Part shown: piece by piece, positions 51,870 to 60,946 of the stretch | Position numbering within the stretch: position 1 is the first letter of the stretch | Layout: each line of letters begins with the position of its first letter | The notes under the pieces: generated by a model | The model's database searches: none | What the model was told of the DNA's origin: nothing | What the model saw: the letters and a program-made list of their open reading frames with translations, nothing else | Program-made: the position numbers and the translations under genes | NCBI RefSeq assembly: GCF_030161395.1 | Contig: NZ_BSST01000001.1 | Coordinates: 868,001 to 932,000, forward strand | DNA length: 64,000 bases | Source: Thalassotalea insulae | GTDB taxonomy: Bacteria; Pseudomonadota; Gammaproteobacteria; Enterobacterales; Alteromonadaceae | Direction: 5' to 3'

Positions 51870-54269
51870 CTAAGCGTCTTCTTCTTCACCATTTAACAGA
51901 TCAGAGAGTTTCGCTAATTTATCTAACACAATACCGTGGATGGATTTACGTGGATAACGACCTACACTGTTTGCAGCTCCAGCCATTTGCCCCGTCAAAA
52001 TTTCTAACGCCTGATCGACATTTTCTACCGCATAAATATGGAATTGCTCCGCTTCAACCGCCGCAATCACCTCTGGTGACAACATTAAGTTGATCATATT
52101 GGTTTTCGGAATAATTACCCCTTGCTCACCGGTGAGGCCTTTATCCTGACATAACCGATAAAAACCTTCGATTTTCTCATTTACCCCACCAATTGACTGT
52201 ACTTCACCATGCTGGTTCATCGAGCCAGTGATTGCGATTCCCTGCTTGATAGGCAAATGTGAAATTGCCGAAACTAAGGCACACAATTCAGCCATCGAAG
52301 CGCTGTCGCCATCAATGTGCCCATATGACTGTTCAATGGCTATGTTAGCGGAAATTGCTACTGGGAATCCTTGACCGTATTTATGACCGAGATAACCGGA
52401 AAGTAATAACACGCCTTTAGAATGTATCGAACGCCCTAGATCGACTTCGCGCTCAATATCAGTAATACCATGACTACCGGCATAAACCGTGGCAGTTATC
52501 CTTGCAGGGGTGCCAAAAACACTGTCGCCAATTTCCAGTACCGTTAAGCCATTGACTTTACCGATTTGCTCACCCTGAGTACTAATTAACACCTGCTCTT
52601 CTTTAATTTCATTGAGCCAGGCTTCACTGATACGCCCAGTTCTTCGCTGTTTCGCTGCTAGCGCCTGCAAGACAAAATTACTGGTTATTTGACTTTGCTC
52701 ACTTTGCTGTTGCCAAAAATAAACCGCTTCATCCAACAAGTCATTCACCTGAGCAATGTTTACGGATATCTTATGCTGATGTTCTGCACGTCTTAAAGCA
52801 TAACGGATCAATTCCACCACGGCATCGTCAGTGATTTGAGGATAATCACGCTGCTGACCCCGTTGGCGAATTAATTGCGCATACTCGATCAGGTTTTGCT
52901 CGTTATTATCTAAATGACGATCAAAATCTGCCAATACTCGAAATAACTCAGTAAACTCCTGATCATAATCTTGCAAAGTGTAATAAATTTCTGGATCGCC
53001 CAACAATATCACTTTGACATTTAAAGGAATTTTCTCTGGCTGTAAACTGACACCACTGGATTGAGCAAATTCTGAATACGGATTTTCAATCGTGATCTGC
53101 TGAGTTTTTAACGCCAGCTTTAGTCGCCCCCAGACTAATGGCTGGTTCAGTAATTTCTCCGCTTCTAGCAGTAAATAACCACCATTCGCTTTATGTAATG
53201 CGCCAGGGCGGATCAAACGATAACTGGTATAACTGCTCCCCTGAAAACTTGAAAAATCGACATGACCAAACAAATTTTGAAAGGTTGGGTTTTGCTCATA
53301 AACGACAGGCGCGCCTTCTTCCGGGATTCGGGCTACTAACAGGTTTGGTAAGAAACGCTCTTGCATTAATTTACGCGCATCTTTATCACTTTGCTGCTTC
53401 TCGGCATTTTCGTCCACTAATATTTCTAACACCGCATCAACAACATGAGCTTTAACATTAGATAAATATTTTAACACTCCAAGATTACTGGCAAACTCGT
53501 GTTCCAGTTCCTTAATAAACGGACGAATGCTTTGCTCGGCAGTTTCATGTTTTAACTTACGCAATTTATCAGAAGAGGTACGCTTCCATAGCGGTAATTC
53601 AATTAATTGCTCAGACAATAAATTTTCTAACTTTTCCAACAACAGATAAAACTCATTGCGTTTCGTTTCATCCAGATTAGCAAACTCTTTATCATTTAGC
53701 GGCCGACCATCCACTAATGGTGAAAAACCGATCTCACCGCCTTCTTCATATAATACTACGTCATTAGTTAATGCAGTTGTTTCAACAATAGTTATCGCTT
53801 CATCATACTTTTGATTAAACTCACGATCGATCGCTGCTTTTTGTCGCTGATAGCCAGGGTTATCAAAAATTTCCGGGAATAAATCTAACAGCTCATCAAT
53901 AAAAGTGTTAATACGGGTAAGTAACTGCTTACCATCACCAGGGCTCACGTATAGTTTATAAGGAGCATGAACATCGTCAAAATTATTAATATAACACCAC
54001 TCAGCCGGTGTTACTTGATTCGCCGCTTTTGCCGCCAACATTTGAGTAATTAACGTTTGCCTTCCTGTACCTGGCTCTCCCATGGCATAGACATTAAATC
54101 CACGAGCCTCCATGGCCAAAGCAAAATCCAATGCTTCTTTTGCTCTGTGATGACCGAGAAATATTTGCTCGCTATCTTCATGACCTTCGGGAACACTTAA
54201 TAGCTTTTCATCTATCGGAGCGGTCAATTGTTCGGGGGATAATCGTCTATTATTTATTATTTGGGTCAT
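51870..54269 (-). CDS. LonB-like ATP-dependent protease (AAA_32 plus S16 Lon protease domain)
   Basis: A 799-residue protein of the Lon-like family distinct from classical Lon: no LAN substrate domain, an AAA region with a helical insertion (about 145-330), and a C-terminal S16 protease domain with the catalytic Ser-Lys dyad in GDSASMAE and VNEKIEG. Walker A reads GEPGTGRQT, with Arg in place of the usual Lys. ANGGYLLLEAE and the LLGDPEIYYTL stretch are typical of this family. Cytoplasmic; substrates unknown. The acidic C-terminus ends GEEEDA. It is a single gene, divergent from nothing close, with a 16-bp near-palindrome (54292-54307) just upstream. Confidence 0.88.
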   Translation of the reverse strand: MTQIINNRRLSPEQLTAPIDEKLLSVPEGHEDSEQIFLGHHRAKEALDFALAMEARGFNVYAMGEPGTGRQTLITQMLAAKAANQVTPAEWCYINNFDDVHAPYKLYVSPGDGKQLLTRINTFIDELLDLFPEIFDNPGYQRQKAAIDREFNQKYDEAITIVETTALTNDVVLYEEGGEIGFSPLVDGRPLNDKEFANLDETKRNEFYLLLEKLENLLSEQLIELPLWKRTSSDKLRKLKHETAEQSIRPFIKELEHEFASNLGVLKYLSNVKAHVVDAVLEILVDENAEKQQSDKDARKLMQERFLPNLLVARIPEEGAPVVYEQNPTFQNLFGHVDFSSFQGSSYTSYRLIRPGALHKANGGYLLLEAEKLLNQPLVWGRLKLALKTQQITIENPYSEFAQSSGVSLQPEKIPLNVKVILLGDPEIYYTLQDYDQEFTELFRVLADFDRHLDNNEQNLIEYAQLIRQRGQQRDYPQITDDAVVELIRYALRRAEHQHKISVNIAQVNDLLDEAVYFWQQQSEQSQITSNFVLQALAAKQRRTGRISEAWLNEIKEEQVLISTQGEQIGKVNGLTVLEIGDSVFGTPARITATVYAGSHGITDIEREVDLGRSIHSKGVLLLSGYLGHKYGQGFPVAISANIAIEQSYGHIDGDSASMAELCALVSAISHLPIKQGIAITGSMNQHGEVQSIGGVNEKIEGFYRLCQDKGLTGEQGVIIPKTNMINLMLSPEVIAAVEAEQFHIYAVENVDQALEILTGQMAGAANSVGRYPRKSIHGIVLDKLAKLSDLLNGEEEDA

Positions 54270-54464
54270 GCACTATCACCATCACTGCTTATTTTGCAGC
54301 TGTAAAATTAGATTATTAGCGTTGATTGTTAAATTGCTTTACGCTCTACTGGAAAAAGTTAAAAAATATTAACGAGTTAAATCAATACGCCAGCTAAGAT
54401 TGTACTCTGGAATAGCTAAAATAAGCAAAAACTTGTTATCCCCAATTTAGTTTCCCAACATAGA

Positions 54465-54944
54465 TTAAGGGGTTAAACTTTGCCGGACAAAATGCTGGTG
54501 CCCACAATGTAAACAGTCTTTTATTTGACAAAGATGGGTGATTTGCAGGCTATGGTGACAATTTTGGCACTCCAATACGCCAAAACCAATATAATCCCCG
54601 GAGCGGTAATCTCCATTATGGTCAAAATCATCACATAATTCCGCCCATTCTACCTGAGATTTATCAGTGATATTTGCCATTACAGCCCAAAACGATTCGT
54701 TCATTATCGCTAAATATAGTGAATGCTTGGCCTGCTCCTGATGTTGCTGATAAAACTCATGCAGATCATATTTAAAATTATCAATGAACTGTTTTATTTT
54801 TTCTTCTGGGATCATTTCCGCGGCTTTCAACAACAATTTCGCATGTTCTACTAACTCAACAATTTGCGTAACTTCATGCTGCTTAACATCAAGCACCCAT
54901 TGTGATAAACGACTATAAAAATCCTGCTCTTGCTCTTTCTTCAC
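54465..54944 (-). CDS. ybeL: Zinc-ribbon protein YbeL (DUF1451)
   Basis: A 159-residue protein with an N-terminal helical part (FYSRLSQWVLDVKQHEVTQIVELVEHAK) and a C-terminal zinc ribbon using two Cys pairs (CQNC and CLHC), matching DUF1451/YbeL. Molecular function is not known. In E. coli ybeL also lies directly upstream of leuS, divergent as here, supporting orthology. Confidence 0.85.
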   Translation of the reverse strand: MKKEQEQDFYSRLSQWVLDVKQHEVTQIVELVEHAKLLLKAAEMIPEEKIKQFIDNFKYDLHEFYQQHQEQAKHSLYLAIMNESFWAVMANITDKSQVEWAELCDDFDHNGDYRSGDYIGFGVLECQNCHHSLQITHLCQIKDCLHCGHQHFVRQSLTP

Positions 54945-55074
54945 TATCCACTCACAACTGTTATGCCCTACCAGTTTATATAGTATAAATTAGCCAAGAA
55001 AACCTAATCTATTCCCCGCTAACGATGAATTAAAGCAAAATTGTACATTTACTAGCCACCAGAGTGGATTAAAC

Positions 55075-55104
55075 TTGTCGAATAGCCGCGCTTTCATGTA
55101 TTCT
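55075..55104 (+). promoter_or_regulatory. Candidate sigma70 promoter of leuS
   Basis: TTGTCG and TATTCT separated by 18 bases, about 90 bp before the leuS ATG. No T-box or attenuator-like leader peptide was recognised. Confidence 0.45.
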
Positions 55105-55193
55105 ATGGTGATTATTTTATACGTCGAAATCCATTGCTTTTACATCACAAAGCATGGGTAGGCATCACCCCAAATTTTTTGAGAAAATCATTA

Positions 55194-57773
55194 ATGGAAT
55201 CCATCTATAATCCACAGGCAATTGAAGCTAAAGTGCAGTCTTTTTGGGCGGAAAACAAAACCTTTAAAGCGGTTGAACAACCCGGAAAAGAAAAATTTTA
55301 CTGTCTCTCTATGTTCCCGTACCCCAGTGGTAAATTACATATGGGACATGTGCGCAACTACAGCCTGGGTGATGTGATTTCTCGCTACCAGCGCATGCAA
55401 GGCAAAAATGTCATGCAACCTATGGGGTGGGATTCATTTGGTTTACCTGCGGAAAATGCCGCCATTAACAACAACTCAGCGCCCGCTAAATGGACCTACC
55501 AAAATATTGATTATATGAAGAATCAATTAAAACTGTTAGGTTTTGGCTATGACTGGGATCGTGAGCTGGCGACCTGCAAAAAAGATTACTATCGTTGGGA
55601 GCAATGGTTCTTCACTAAGTTATTTGAAAAAGGCTTAGTATATAAAAAGAATGCTACTGTTAACTGGGATCCGGTCGATCAAACCGTATTAGCTAACGAG
55701 CAGGTAATCGATGGCCGCGGCTGGCGTTCCGGTGCCATTGTTGAGAAAAAAGAAATCCCACAATGGTTTATCAAAATCACTGATTATGCAGAGGAATTAC
55801 TTAATGATTTAGATCAGCTTGATGGCTGGCCTGAACAGGTAAAAACCATGCAAAAAAACTGGATCGGACGTTCTGAAGGGGTAGAAATGACCTTCCAGCT
55901 TGCCGATAGTGAGCAAAGCTTTGATATCTATACCACACGCCCAGATACTTTAATGGGCGTTACTTACGTCGCATTAGCTGCCCAACATCCGTTAGCCTTA
56001 GCTGCTGCGGAAAATAACCCTGAGTTGGCTAATTTTATTGCAGAATGTAAAGCGGCAAACGCGACTGAAGCCGATGTTGCCACGATAGAGAAAAAAGGCG
56101 TTGATACCGGTTTAAAAGCAATTCATCCATTAACTGGTGAATTAGTACCGGTATGGGCCGCTAACTTTGTCTTAATGGATTATGGTTCAGGCGCAGTAAT
56201 GTCCGTTCCTGGGCACGATCAACGAGACTGGGAATTCGCCACTAAATACGGCTTAGCCATTAAACAAGTGATCGCTGCCAGTGAAGGAGATGATATCAGC
56301 GCCGCTGCCATCGTCGATAAAAACACATTAATTAACTCTGGTGAATTTGATGGCTTAAGTTTTGAACAGGCCTTTCAAGCGATTGCCGATAAGCTAGTTT
56401 CATTAGGCAAGGGTAAGATCACGGTCAATTACCGCCTGCGTGACTGGGGTGTTTCGCGTCAACGTTACTGGGGCGCACCTATTCCGATGATCAACTTGGC
56501 CAATGGCGAGTCGGTACCAGTACCAGAAGATCAGCTACCGGTAGAACTGCCGGAAGATGTCGTGATGAATGGTGTGACTTCTCCCATCAAAGACGATAAA
56601 GAATGGGCGAAAACCACTTATAACGGTGAGGTCGCATTTCGTGAAACCGACACCTTTGATACCTTTATGGAGTCGTCTTGGTATTACGCGCGTTATTGTT
56701 CACCAACGGAAGATGGTCAGATGCTTGACCCAGAAAAAGCCAACTACTGGCTGCCAGTGGATCAATATATCGGTGGTATCGAACATGCGATTTTACATCT
56801 GTTATACGCTCGTTTTTTCCATAAATTATTACGTGATGTCGGTTTAGTAAACAGTGACGAACCATTCAAAAGCTTGTTATGCCAGGGTATGGTGTTAGCT
56901 GACACATACTACCGTGAAGGCGCTAATGGCGGTCAGCAATGGATTTCACCAGCAGATGTCACGGTTGAGCGTAATGAAAAAGGCCAAGTTACTTCAGCAA
57001 TTAGTAAAATAGATGGTCAGCCAGTGATTTCGGCCGGCATGAGTAAAATGTCGAAATCTAAAAATAATGGTATCGATCCACAACAAGTTATCGAACAATA
57101 TGGCGCCGATACTGTGCGTTTATTTATCATGTTCACTTCACCACCTGAACAAACCCTGGAGTGGTCAGATTCAGGCGTTGAAGGTGCTCACAGATTCTTA
57201 AAACGTGTCTGGAAACTAGCTTATGATTTTTCACAGGGTGAGCAAGCTGTAGCCCTAAGCGCTTTAAGCCTGAACAGCGAACAAAAAGCACTACGCCGCG
57301 AGTTACATAAAACCATTAAAAAAGTCAGTGATGATATTGGCCGAAGAAATACCTTTAACACCGCCATCGCTGCCATTATGGAGTTAATGAATCATCTGTC
57401 TAAAGCTAAAATAGCGAGCACAGAAGATCGCGCAGTAATGCAGGAAGCCATTCAGGCATTAGTATTAATGCTAGCGCCAATTGTGCCACATCTGGCTCAC
57501 CACTTATGGGAGATCATAGGTAATGGTGAACTTGTTGAAGACACACTATGGCCGCAAGTTGACGAATCAGCATTAGTTGAAGATGAAAAATTAATCATAG
57601 TACAGGTTAATGGTAAACTGAGAGCCAAAATTACTGTTGCAGCCGACGCTAGCAAAGAGCAAGTAGAAGCCTTAGGCTTAGCAGAAGAAAATGTTGCTAA
57701 ATTTATTGATGATAAAACCGTACGTAAAGTGATTTATGTTCCAGGTAAATTATTGAATATTGTTGCCAATTAA
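55194..57773 (+). CDS. leuS: Leucyl-tRNA synthetase
   Basis: Start placed at ATG 55194 (MESIYNPQAIEAKVQSFW), giving 859 residues (E. coli 860); the frame open from 55134 adds an unconserved extension. Class I synthetase: HIGH-type motif in PYPSGKLHMGHVRNY, an editing CP1 insertion (TTRPDTLMGVTYVALAA), the leucine-specific region and KMSKS (GMSKMSKSKNNGID), then an anticodon-binding helical domain. It charges tRNA-Leu and hydrolyses mischarged tRNA. It is first in the leuS-lptE-holA-nadD-rsfS-rlmH-mrdA-rodA series. Confidence 0.97.
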   Translation: MESIYNPQAIEAKVQSFWAENKTFKAVEQPGKEKFYCLSMFPYPSGKLHMGHVRNYSLGDVISRYQRMQGKNVMQPMGWDSFGLPAENAAINNNSAPAKWTYQNIDYMKNQLKLLGFGYDWDRELATCKKDYYRWEQWFFTKLFEKGLVYKKNATVNWDPVDQTVLANEQVIDGRGWRSGAIVEKKEIPQWFIKITDYAEELLNDLDQLDGWPEQVKTMQKNWIGRSEGVEMTFQLADSEQSFDIYTTRPDTLMGVTYVALAAQHPLALAAAENNPELANFIAECKAANATEADVATIEKKGVDTGLKAIHPLTGELVPVWAANFVLMDYGSGAVMSVPGHDQRDWEFATKYGLAIKQVIAASEGDDISAAAIVDKNTLINSGEFDGLSFEQAFQAIADKLVSLGKGKITVNYRLRDWGVSRQRYWGAPIPMINLANGESVPVPEDQLPVELPEDVVMNGVTSPIKDDKEWAKTTYNGEVAFRETDTFDTFMESSWYYARYCSPTEDGQMLDPEKANYWLPVDQYIGGIEHAILHLLYARFFHKLLRDVGLVNSDEPFKSLLCQGMVLADTYYREGANGGQQWISPADVTVERNEKGQVTSAISKIDGQPVISAGMSKMSKSKNNGIDPQQVIEQYGADTVRLFIMFTSPPEQTLEWSDSGVEGAHRFLKRVWKLAYDFSQGEQAVALSALSLNSEQKALRRELHKTIKKVSDDIGRRNTFNTAIAAIMELMNHLSKAKIASTEDRAVMQEAIQALVLMLAPIVPHLAHHLWEIIGNGELVEDTLWPQVDESALVEDEKLIIVQVNGKLRAKITVAADASKEQVEALGLAEENVAKFIDDKTVRKVIYVPGKLLNIVAN

Positions 57774-57810
57774 TTAGCCGTTGATTTAAGAATAGCCAAA
57801 GGTATTAACC

Positions 57811-58326
57811 ATGAAGAGTGTAGGTAGTCACTTACTGACAAAAATCAAAGTGTATAGTCTAGTACTAGCCACTTTAGCACTCTGTGCCTGCGGCTTTCGT
57901 CTCAGAGGCGACTACCTGTTAGCGCCAGAGCTACAACATATTTATCTGAGTTCAGTAGACCAGTACGGCGAACTGACTCAGATAGTTAAGCGGCATTTGC
58001 AACACAATCAGGTAACACTGGCCCAGCAGTTTTCTGACAAACTGCCACAGATGCGTATTCTAAAAGATAAGTTAGATCGTCGTACCCTATCGGTATTCCC
58101 TAACGGACAGGTTGCGGAATATGAACTGATATATACCGTACGTTATCAATTGATTGTTACCGATCAAGATACTCAACATTTTAAGTTTGAAATTAACCGA
58201 AATTATCAGGATGACCCAAATCTGGCTTTAGCCAAAAGCCGGGAATTGGCATTAATGCTCAGTGAAATGCGTAAAGAAGCCGCTGATCGTATTCTAAGAA
58301 GTATGGCCAGTATCCATCCGAGCTAA
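57811..58326 (+). CDS. lptE: LPS-assembly lipoprotein LptE
   Basis: A 171-residue outer-membrane lipoprotein: lipobox ALCAC (Cys27 region) followed by GFRLRGDY, the family hallmark. It plugs the LptD barrel and helps insert lipopolysaccharide at the cell surface. It sits between leuS and holA as in E. coli, with short gaps on both sides. Confidence 0.93.
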   Translation: MKSVGSHLLTKIKVYSLVLATLALCACGFRLRGDYLLAPELQHIYLSSVDQYGELTQIVKRHLQHNQVTLAQQFSDKLPQMRILKDKLDRRTLSVFPNGQVAEYELIYTVRYQLIVTDQDTQHFKFEINRNYQDDPNLALAKSRELALMLSEMRKEAADRILRSMASIHPS

Positions 58327-58343
58327 TTAAACAGAGCAAACCG

Positions 58344-59387
58344 ATGCGGATTTATCACAACCAATTAACCAGCACACTCAATCAGGGCGTTAAACCCGTG
58401 TGGTTAATCTTTGGTGATGAACCTTGGCAGAAAAATAACAGCCTATTTGCAATTAAAGAACACGCCCAGCAACAGGGCTATAGTGAACATATTCGACTGA
58501 CCTTTGATGATAAATTTGACTGGTCATTGCTACAGCAAGAATATCAGGCGATGAGTTTATTTTCGAGCCAGCGAATTATTGAACTCGAACTGACCAGCAA
58601 TAAAATAGGTGACAAAGGTGCTAAGCTACTAACCGACTTAAGTCAGCAGTTACATCAAGATATTGTGTTGCTCATTCATGGTGGCAAGCTTGACGCTGGT
58701 ACACAAAAAAGAAAATGGTTTAGCTTGTTAGCCAATCAGGGCTGTTTTCTACCACTTTATGATATCGAAGGCAAACAACTGCACCAGTGGGTTCAAAGAC
58801 AAGCGCGACACTATCAACTCAACCTGTTACCAGATGTAGTATTGCAGTTAACCGAGTTATTTGAAGGTAACTTAAACGCACTGGATCAGGAGCTACAAAA
58901 GCTTGCCATCTTATTTGGTCAGCAACTGATCACCAGTGAAGACGCTGAGCAGCTTTTAATTAAACAGGCGAAATTCAATCCGTTTCAGTTAATCGATGCC
59001 CTGTTAACGGGTAAAATTAATAAAGCGATATCCATGCTGGATCAGCTACAACAGGACGGCACGGCCATCGGCCAGCTGATTTGGTTTGTTCATAAAGAAA
59101 TCAAACAACTGGCAATGATGCAGGAAGCATTGACCCAAGGCGAAAATTTCAATCAACTTTGCAATGAATACCGGATTTGGGACAAGCGTAAACCACTGTA
59201 TCAACATGCACTAAAAACTATCACAGCAAAAAATATTGCTCAGGCACAATCACGCTTGGCAGAAGTTGATTTACTCGCAAAAAGTGCCAGTGACTTTAAC
59301 CCTTTTGTCTTATTAGCTGATGTTATTATCAGCTTATATCATGGCGATGAGTTATCCGCTTTGCCTCTTGATTATGAATACGCCTAA
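58344..59387 (+). CDS. holA: DNA polymerase III delta subunit
   Basis: A 347-residue clamp-loader subunit (E. coli 343). The N-terminal region PVWLIFGDEPWQKNNSLFAIKE and the domain III helices (NPFQLIDALLTGK, TAIGQLIWFVHKEIKQLAMM) are typical of HolA. It opens the beta clamp within the clamp-loader complex. Its end overlaps the nadD start by 14 bases. Confidence 0.94.
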   Translation: MRIYHNQLTSTLNQGVKPVWLIFGDEPWQKNNSLFAIKEHAQQQGYSEHIRLTFDDKFDWSLLQQEYQAMSLFSSQRIIELELTSNKIGDKGAKLLTDLSQQLHQDIVLLIHGGKLDAGTQKRKWFSLLANQGCFLPLYDIEGKQLHQWVQRQARHYQLNLLPDVVLQLTELFEGNLNALDQELQKLAILFGQQLITSEDAEQLLIKQAKFNPFQLIDALLTGKINKAISMLDQLQQDGTAIGQLIWFVHKEIKQLAMMQEALTQGENFNQLCNEYRIWDKRKPLYQHALKTITAKNIAQAQSRLAEVDLLAKSASDFNPFVLLADVIISLYHGDELSALPLDYEYA

Positions 59388-60054
59388 CAAGCTTTCTAAT
59401 GCTCAGCCATTACAACGTATCGGTATCTTAGGCGGTACTTTTGATCCTATTCATTATGGTCATATTCTGCCGGCAATCGAAACTGCTAAATGGTTAACCC
59501 TCGATAGCCTACACTTAATGCCAGCGCATATTCCCCCTCATAAAGCCAGCACCATAGCGTCACCCGAACAACGAATGCAGATGGTAAAAATTGCCTGTCA
59601 GCACCACCCGCTGCTAGCAATGGATAACCGTGAACTATTAAGAAATAAACCTTCTTATACTGTTGATACCCTACAAGAGTTAAAACAAGAACATAAAAAT
59701 AGCCAACTATTCTTCGTTATGGGGATGGATTCATTACTCAATTTTACTCGCTGGCATCAATGGCAGGAAATTTTAACGCTATGCCATCTAGTGGTTAATA
59801 TCCGCCCTGGCTATCAGTCATCACAACACCTATCGACAATATCGCCAAGTTTAACTCAGCACCTGGTTGAATCCATAACTGAATTAGCTTCACTAGAAGC
59901 AGGAAAAATCATTATTCATCAACAGTTGGCGCTGGATATTTCCTCTACAGAACTCAGAGCTGAAATAGCAAATAGCAGCTTTAATCCCGATAAGATCCCC
60001 CGTGCAGTTATTGAATATATTCAACAGCAGCAGCTTTACCAACAGCAAGATTAA
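59374..60054 (+). CDS. nadD: Nicotinate-nucleotide adenylyltransferase
   Basis: Start placed at ATG 59374 (MNTPNKLSNAQPLQRIGILGG); the frame open from 59320 lies in holA. The 226-residue enzyme makes NaAD from nicotinate mononucleotide and ATP in NAD synthesis. Nucleotidyltransferase motifs GGTFDPIHYGH and ISSTELR are present. The E. coli neighbour cobC is absent here; rsfS follows directly. Confidence 0.95.
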   Translation: MNTPNKLSNAQPLQRIGILGGTFDPIHYGHILPAIETAKWLTLDSLHLMPAHIPPHKASTIASPEQRMQMVKIACQHHPLLAMDNRELLRNKPSYTVDTLQELKQEHKNSQLFFVMGMDSLLNFTRWHQWQEILTLCHLVVNIRPGYQSSQHLSTISPSLTQHLVESITELASLEAGKIIIHQQLALDISSTELRAEIANSSFNPDKIPRAVIEYIQQQQLYQQQD

Positions 60055-60147
60055 ATTTCTTAAAGCTGAGACGGTTAACCTGATAAAAAATTAGTGGTAT
60101 TATCTTATATTACCAAATTCATTTATTTCACAGAAAGAGAAACAACT

Positions 60148-60465
60148 TTGCAAAATAAAGCACTCACCGCTTTTGTTATTGAAAAAATAGAAGATATGAA
60201 AGGGCGTGATATCATCACGTTAGACATCGCAGAAAAATCCGATTTTGCCGATTATATGATCGTCGCATCAGGAAATTCCAGTCGTCATGTGAAATCCATA
60301 GCTCAATCCTTAATAACCGATTGTCGCGCCGAAGGGGTAGAACCTTTAGGAGTTGAAGGCAATGATATTGGTGAATGGGCGTTAGTAGATTTTGGCGATG
60401 TTGTTATTCACCTGATGACAGATGAAACCCGCGATAAATATCAACTCGAACAACTTTGGGAATAA
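60148..60465 (+). CDS. rsfS: Ribosomal silencing factor RsfS
   Basis: The open frame starts at GTG 60094, but homology begins at LQNKALTAFVIEKIED, so TTG 60148 after an AAGAGAAA stretch is chosen, giving 105 residues exactly as in E. coli. It binds ribosomal protein uL14 to block subunit joining during starvation and takes part in ribosome maturation. Motifs: SSRHVKSIA, PLGVEGND and GDVVIHLM. Confidence 0.92.
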   Translation: MQNKALTAFVIEKIEDMKGRDIITLDIAEKSDFADYMIVASGNSSRHVKSIAQSLITDCRAEGVEPLGVEGNDIGEWALVDFGDVVIHLMTDETRDKYQLEQLWE

Positions 60466-60474
60466 TACCAAGCG

Positions 60475-60945
60475 ATGCGTATCACCCTCTACGCAGTTGG
60501 TAATAAAATGCCAGCGTGGATCACTCAAGGATTTAACGAATACTGTCGTCGATTTCCGCGAGATATGTCCTTTAACTTAGTGGAAATCTCGCCAGGGAAA
60601 CGAAGAAAAAATGCCGACATCGCGCGTATTCTGGAAAAAGAAGGAGAGCAAATGCTCGCCGCTATTCCCAAAGGAAGCCGCATTGTTACTTTAGAAGTTG
60701 AAGGTAAGCCGTGGACCACTCCACAGTTAGCGAGTCAGCTGGAAAAATGGCAGCTAGACGGTAGAGACATCGCATTATTAGTGGGTGGCCCTGAAGGCTT
60801 AGCTCCCGCATGTATTCGGGCATCAGAGCAAAAATGGTCATTATCACCACTAACCTTACCCCACCCTATGGTACGCGTTATTCTTGCTGAAAGCCTTTAT
60901 CGTGCATGGAGTATTAACAACAACCATCCTTACCACAGGGAATAA
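60475..60945 (+). CDS. rlmH: 23S rRNA pseudouridine-1915 N3-methyltransferase
   Basis: A 156-residue SPOUT methyltransferase (E. coli 155) that methylates pseudouridine 1915 in helix 69 of 23S rRNA. LLVGGPEGLAP, HPMVRVILAESLYRAWSI and the C-terminal HPYHRE are signature segments. It lies 9 bases after rsfS, with which it is nearly always paired. Confidence 0.96.
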   Translation: MRITLYAVGNKMPAWITQGFNEYCRRFPRDMSFNLVEISPGKRRKNADIARILEKEGEQMLAAIPKGSRIVTLEVEGKPWTTPQLASQLEKWQLDGRDIALLVGGPEGLAPACIRASEQKWSLSPLTLPHPMVRVILAESLYRAWSINNNHPYHRE

Positions 60946-60946
60946 A

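Noticed and set aside
54945..55193. T-box riboswitch or leucine-rich attenuator before leuS
   Set aside because: No T-box core, terminator/antiterminator pair or Leu-codon leader peptide was found; the class is also rare in gammaproteobacteria.
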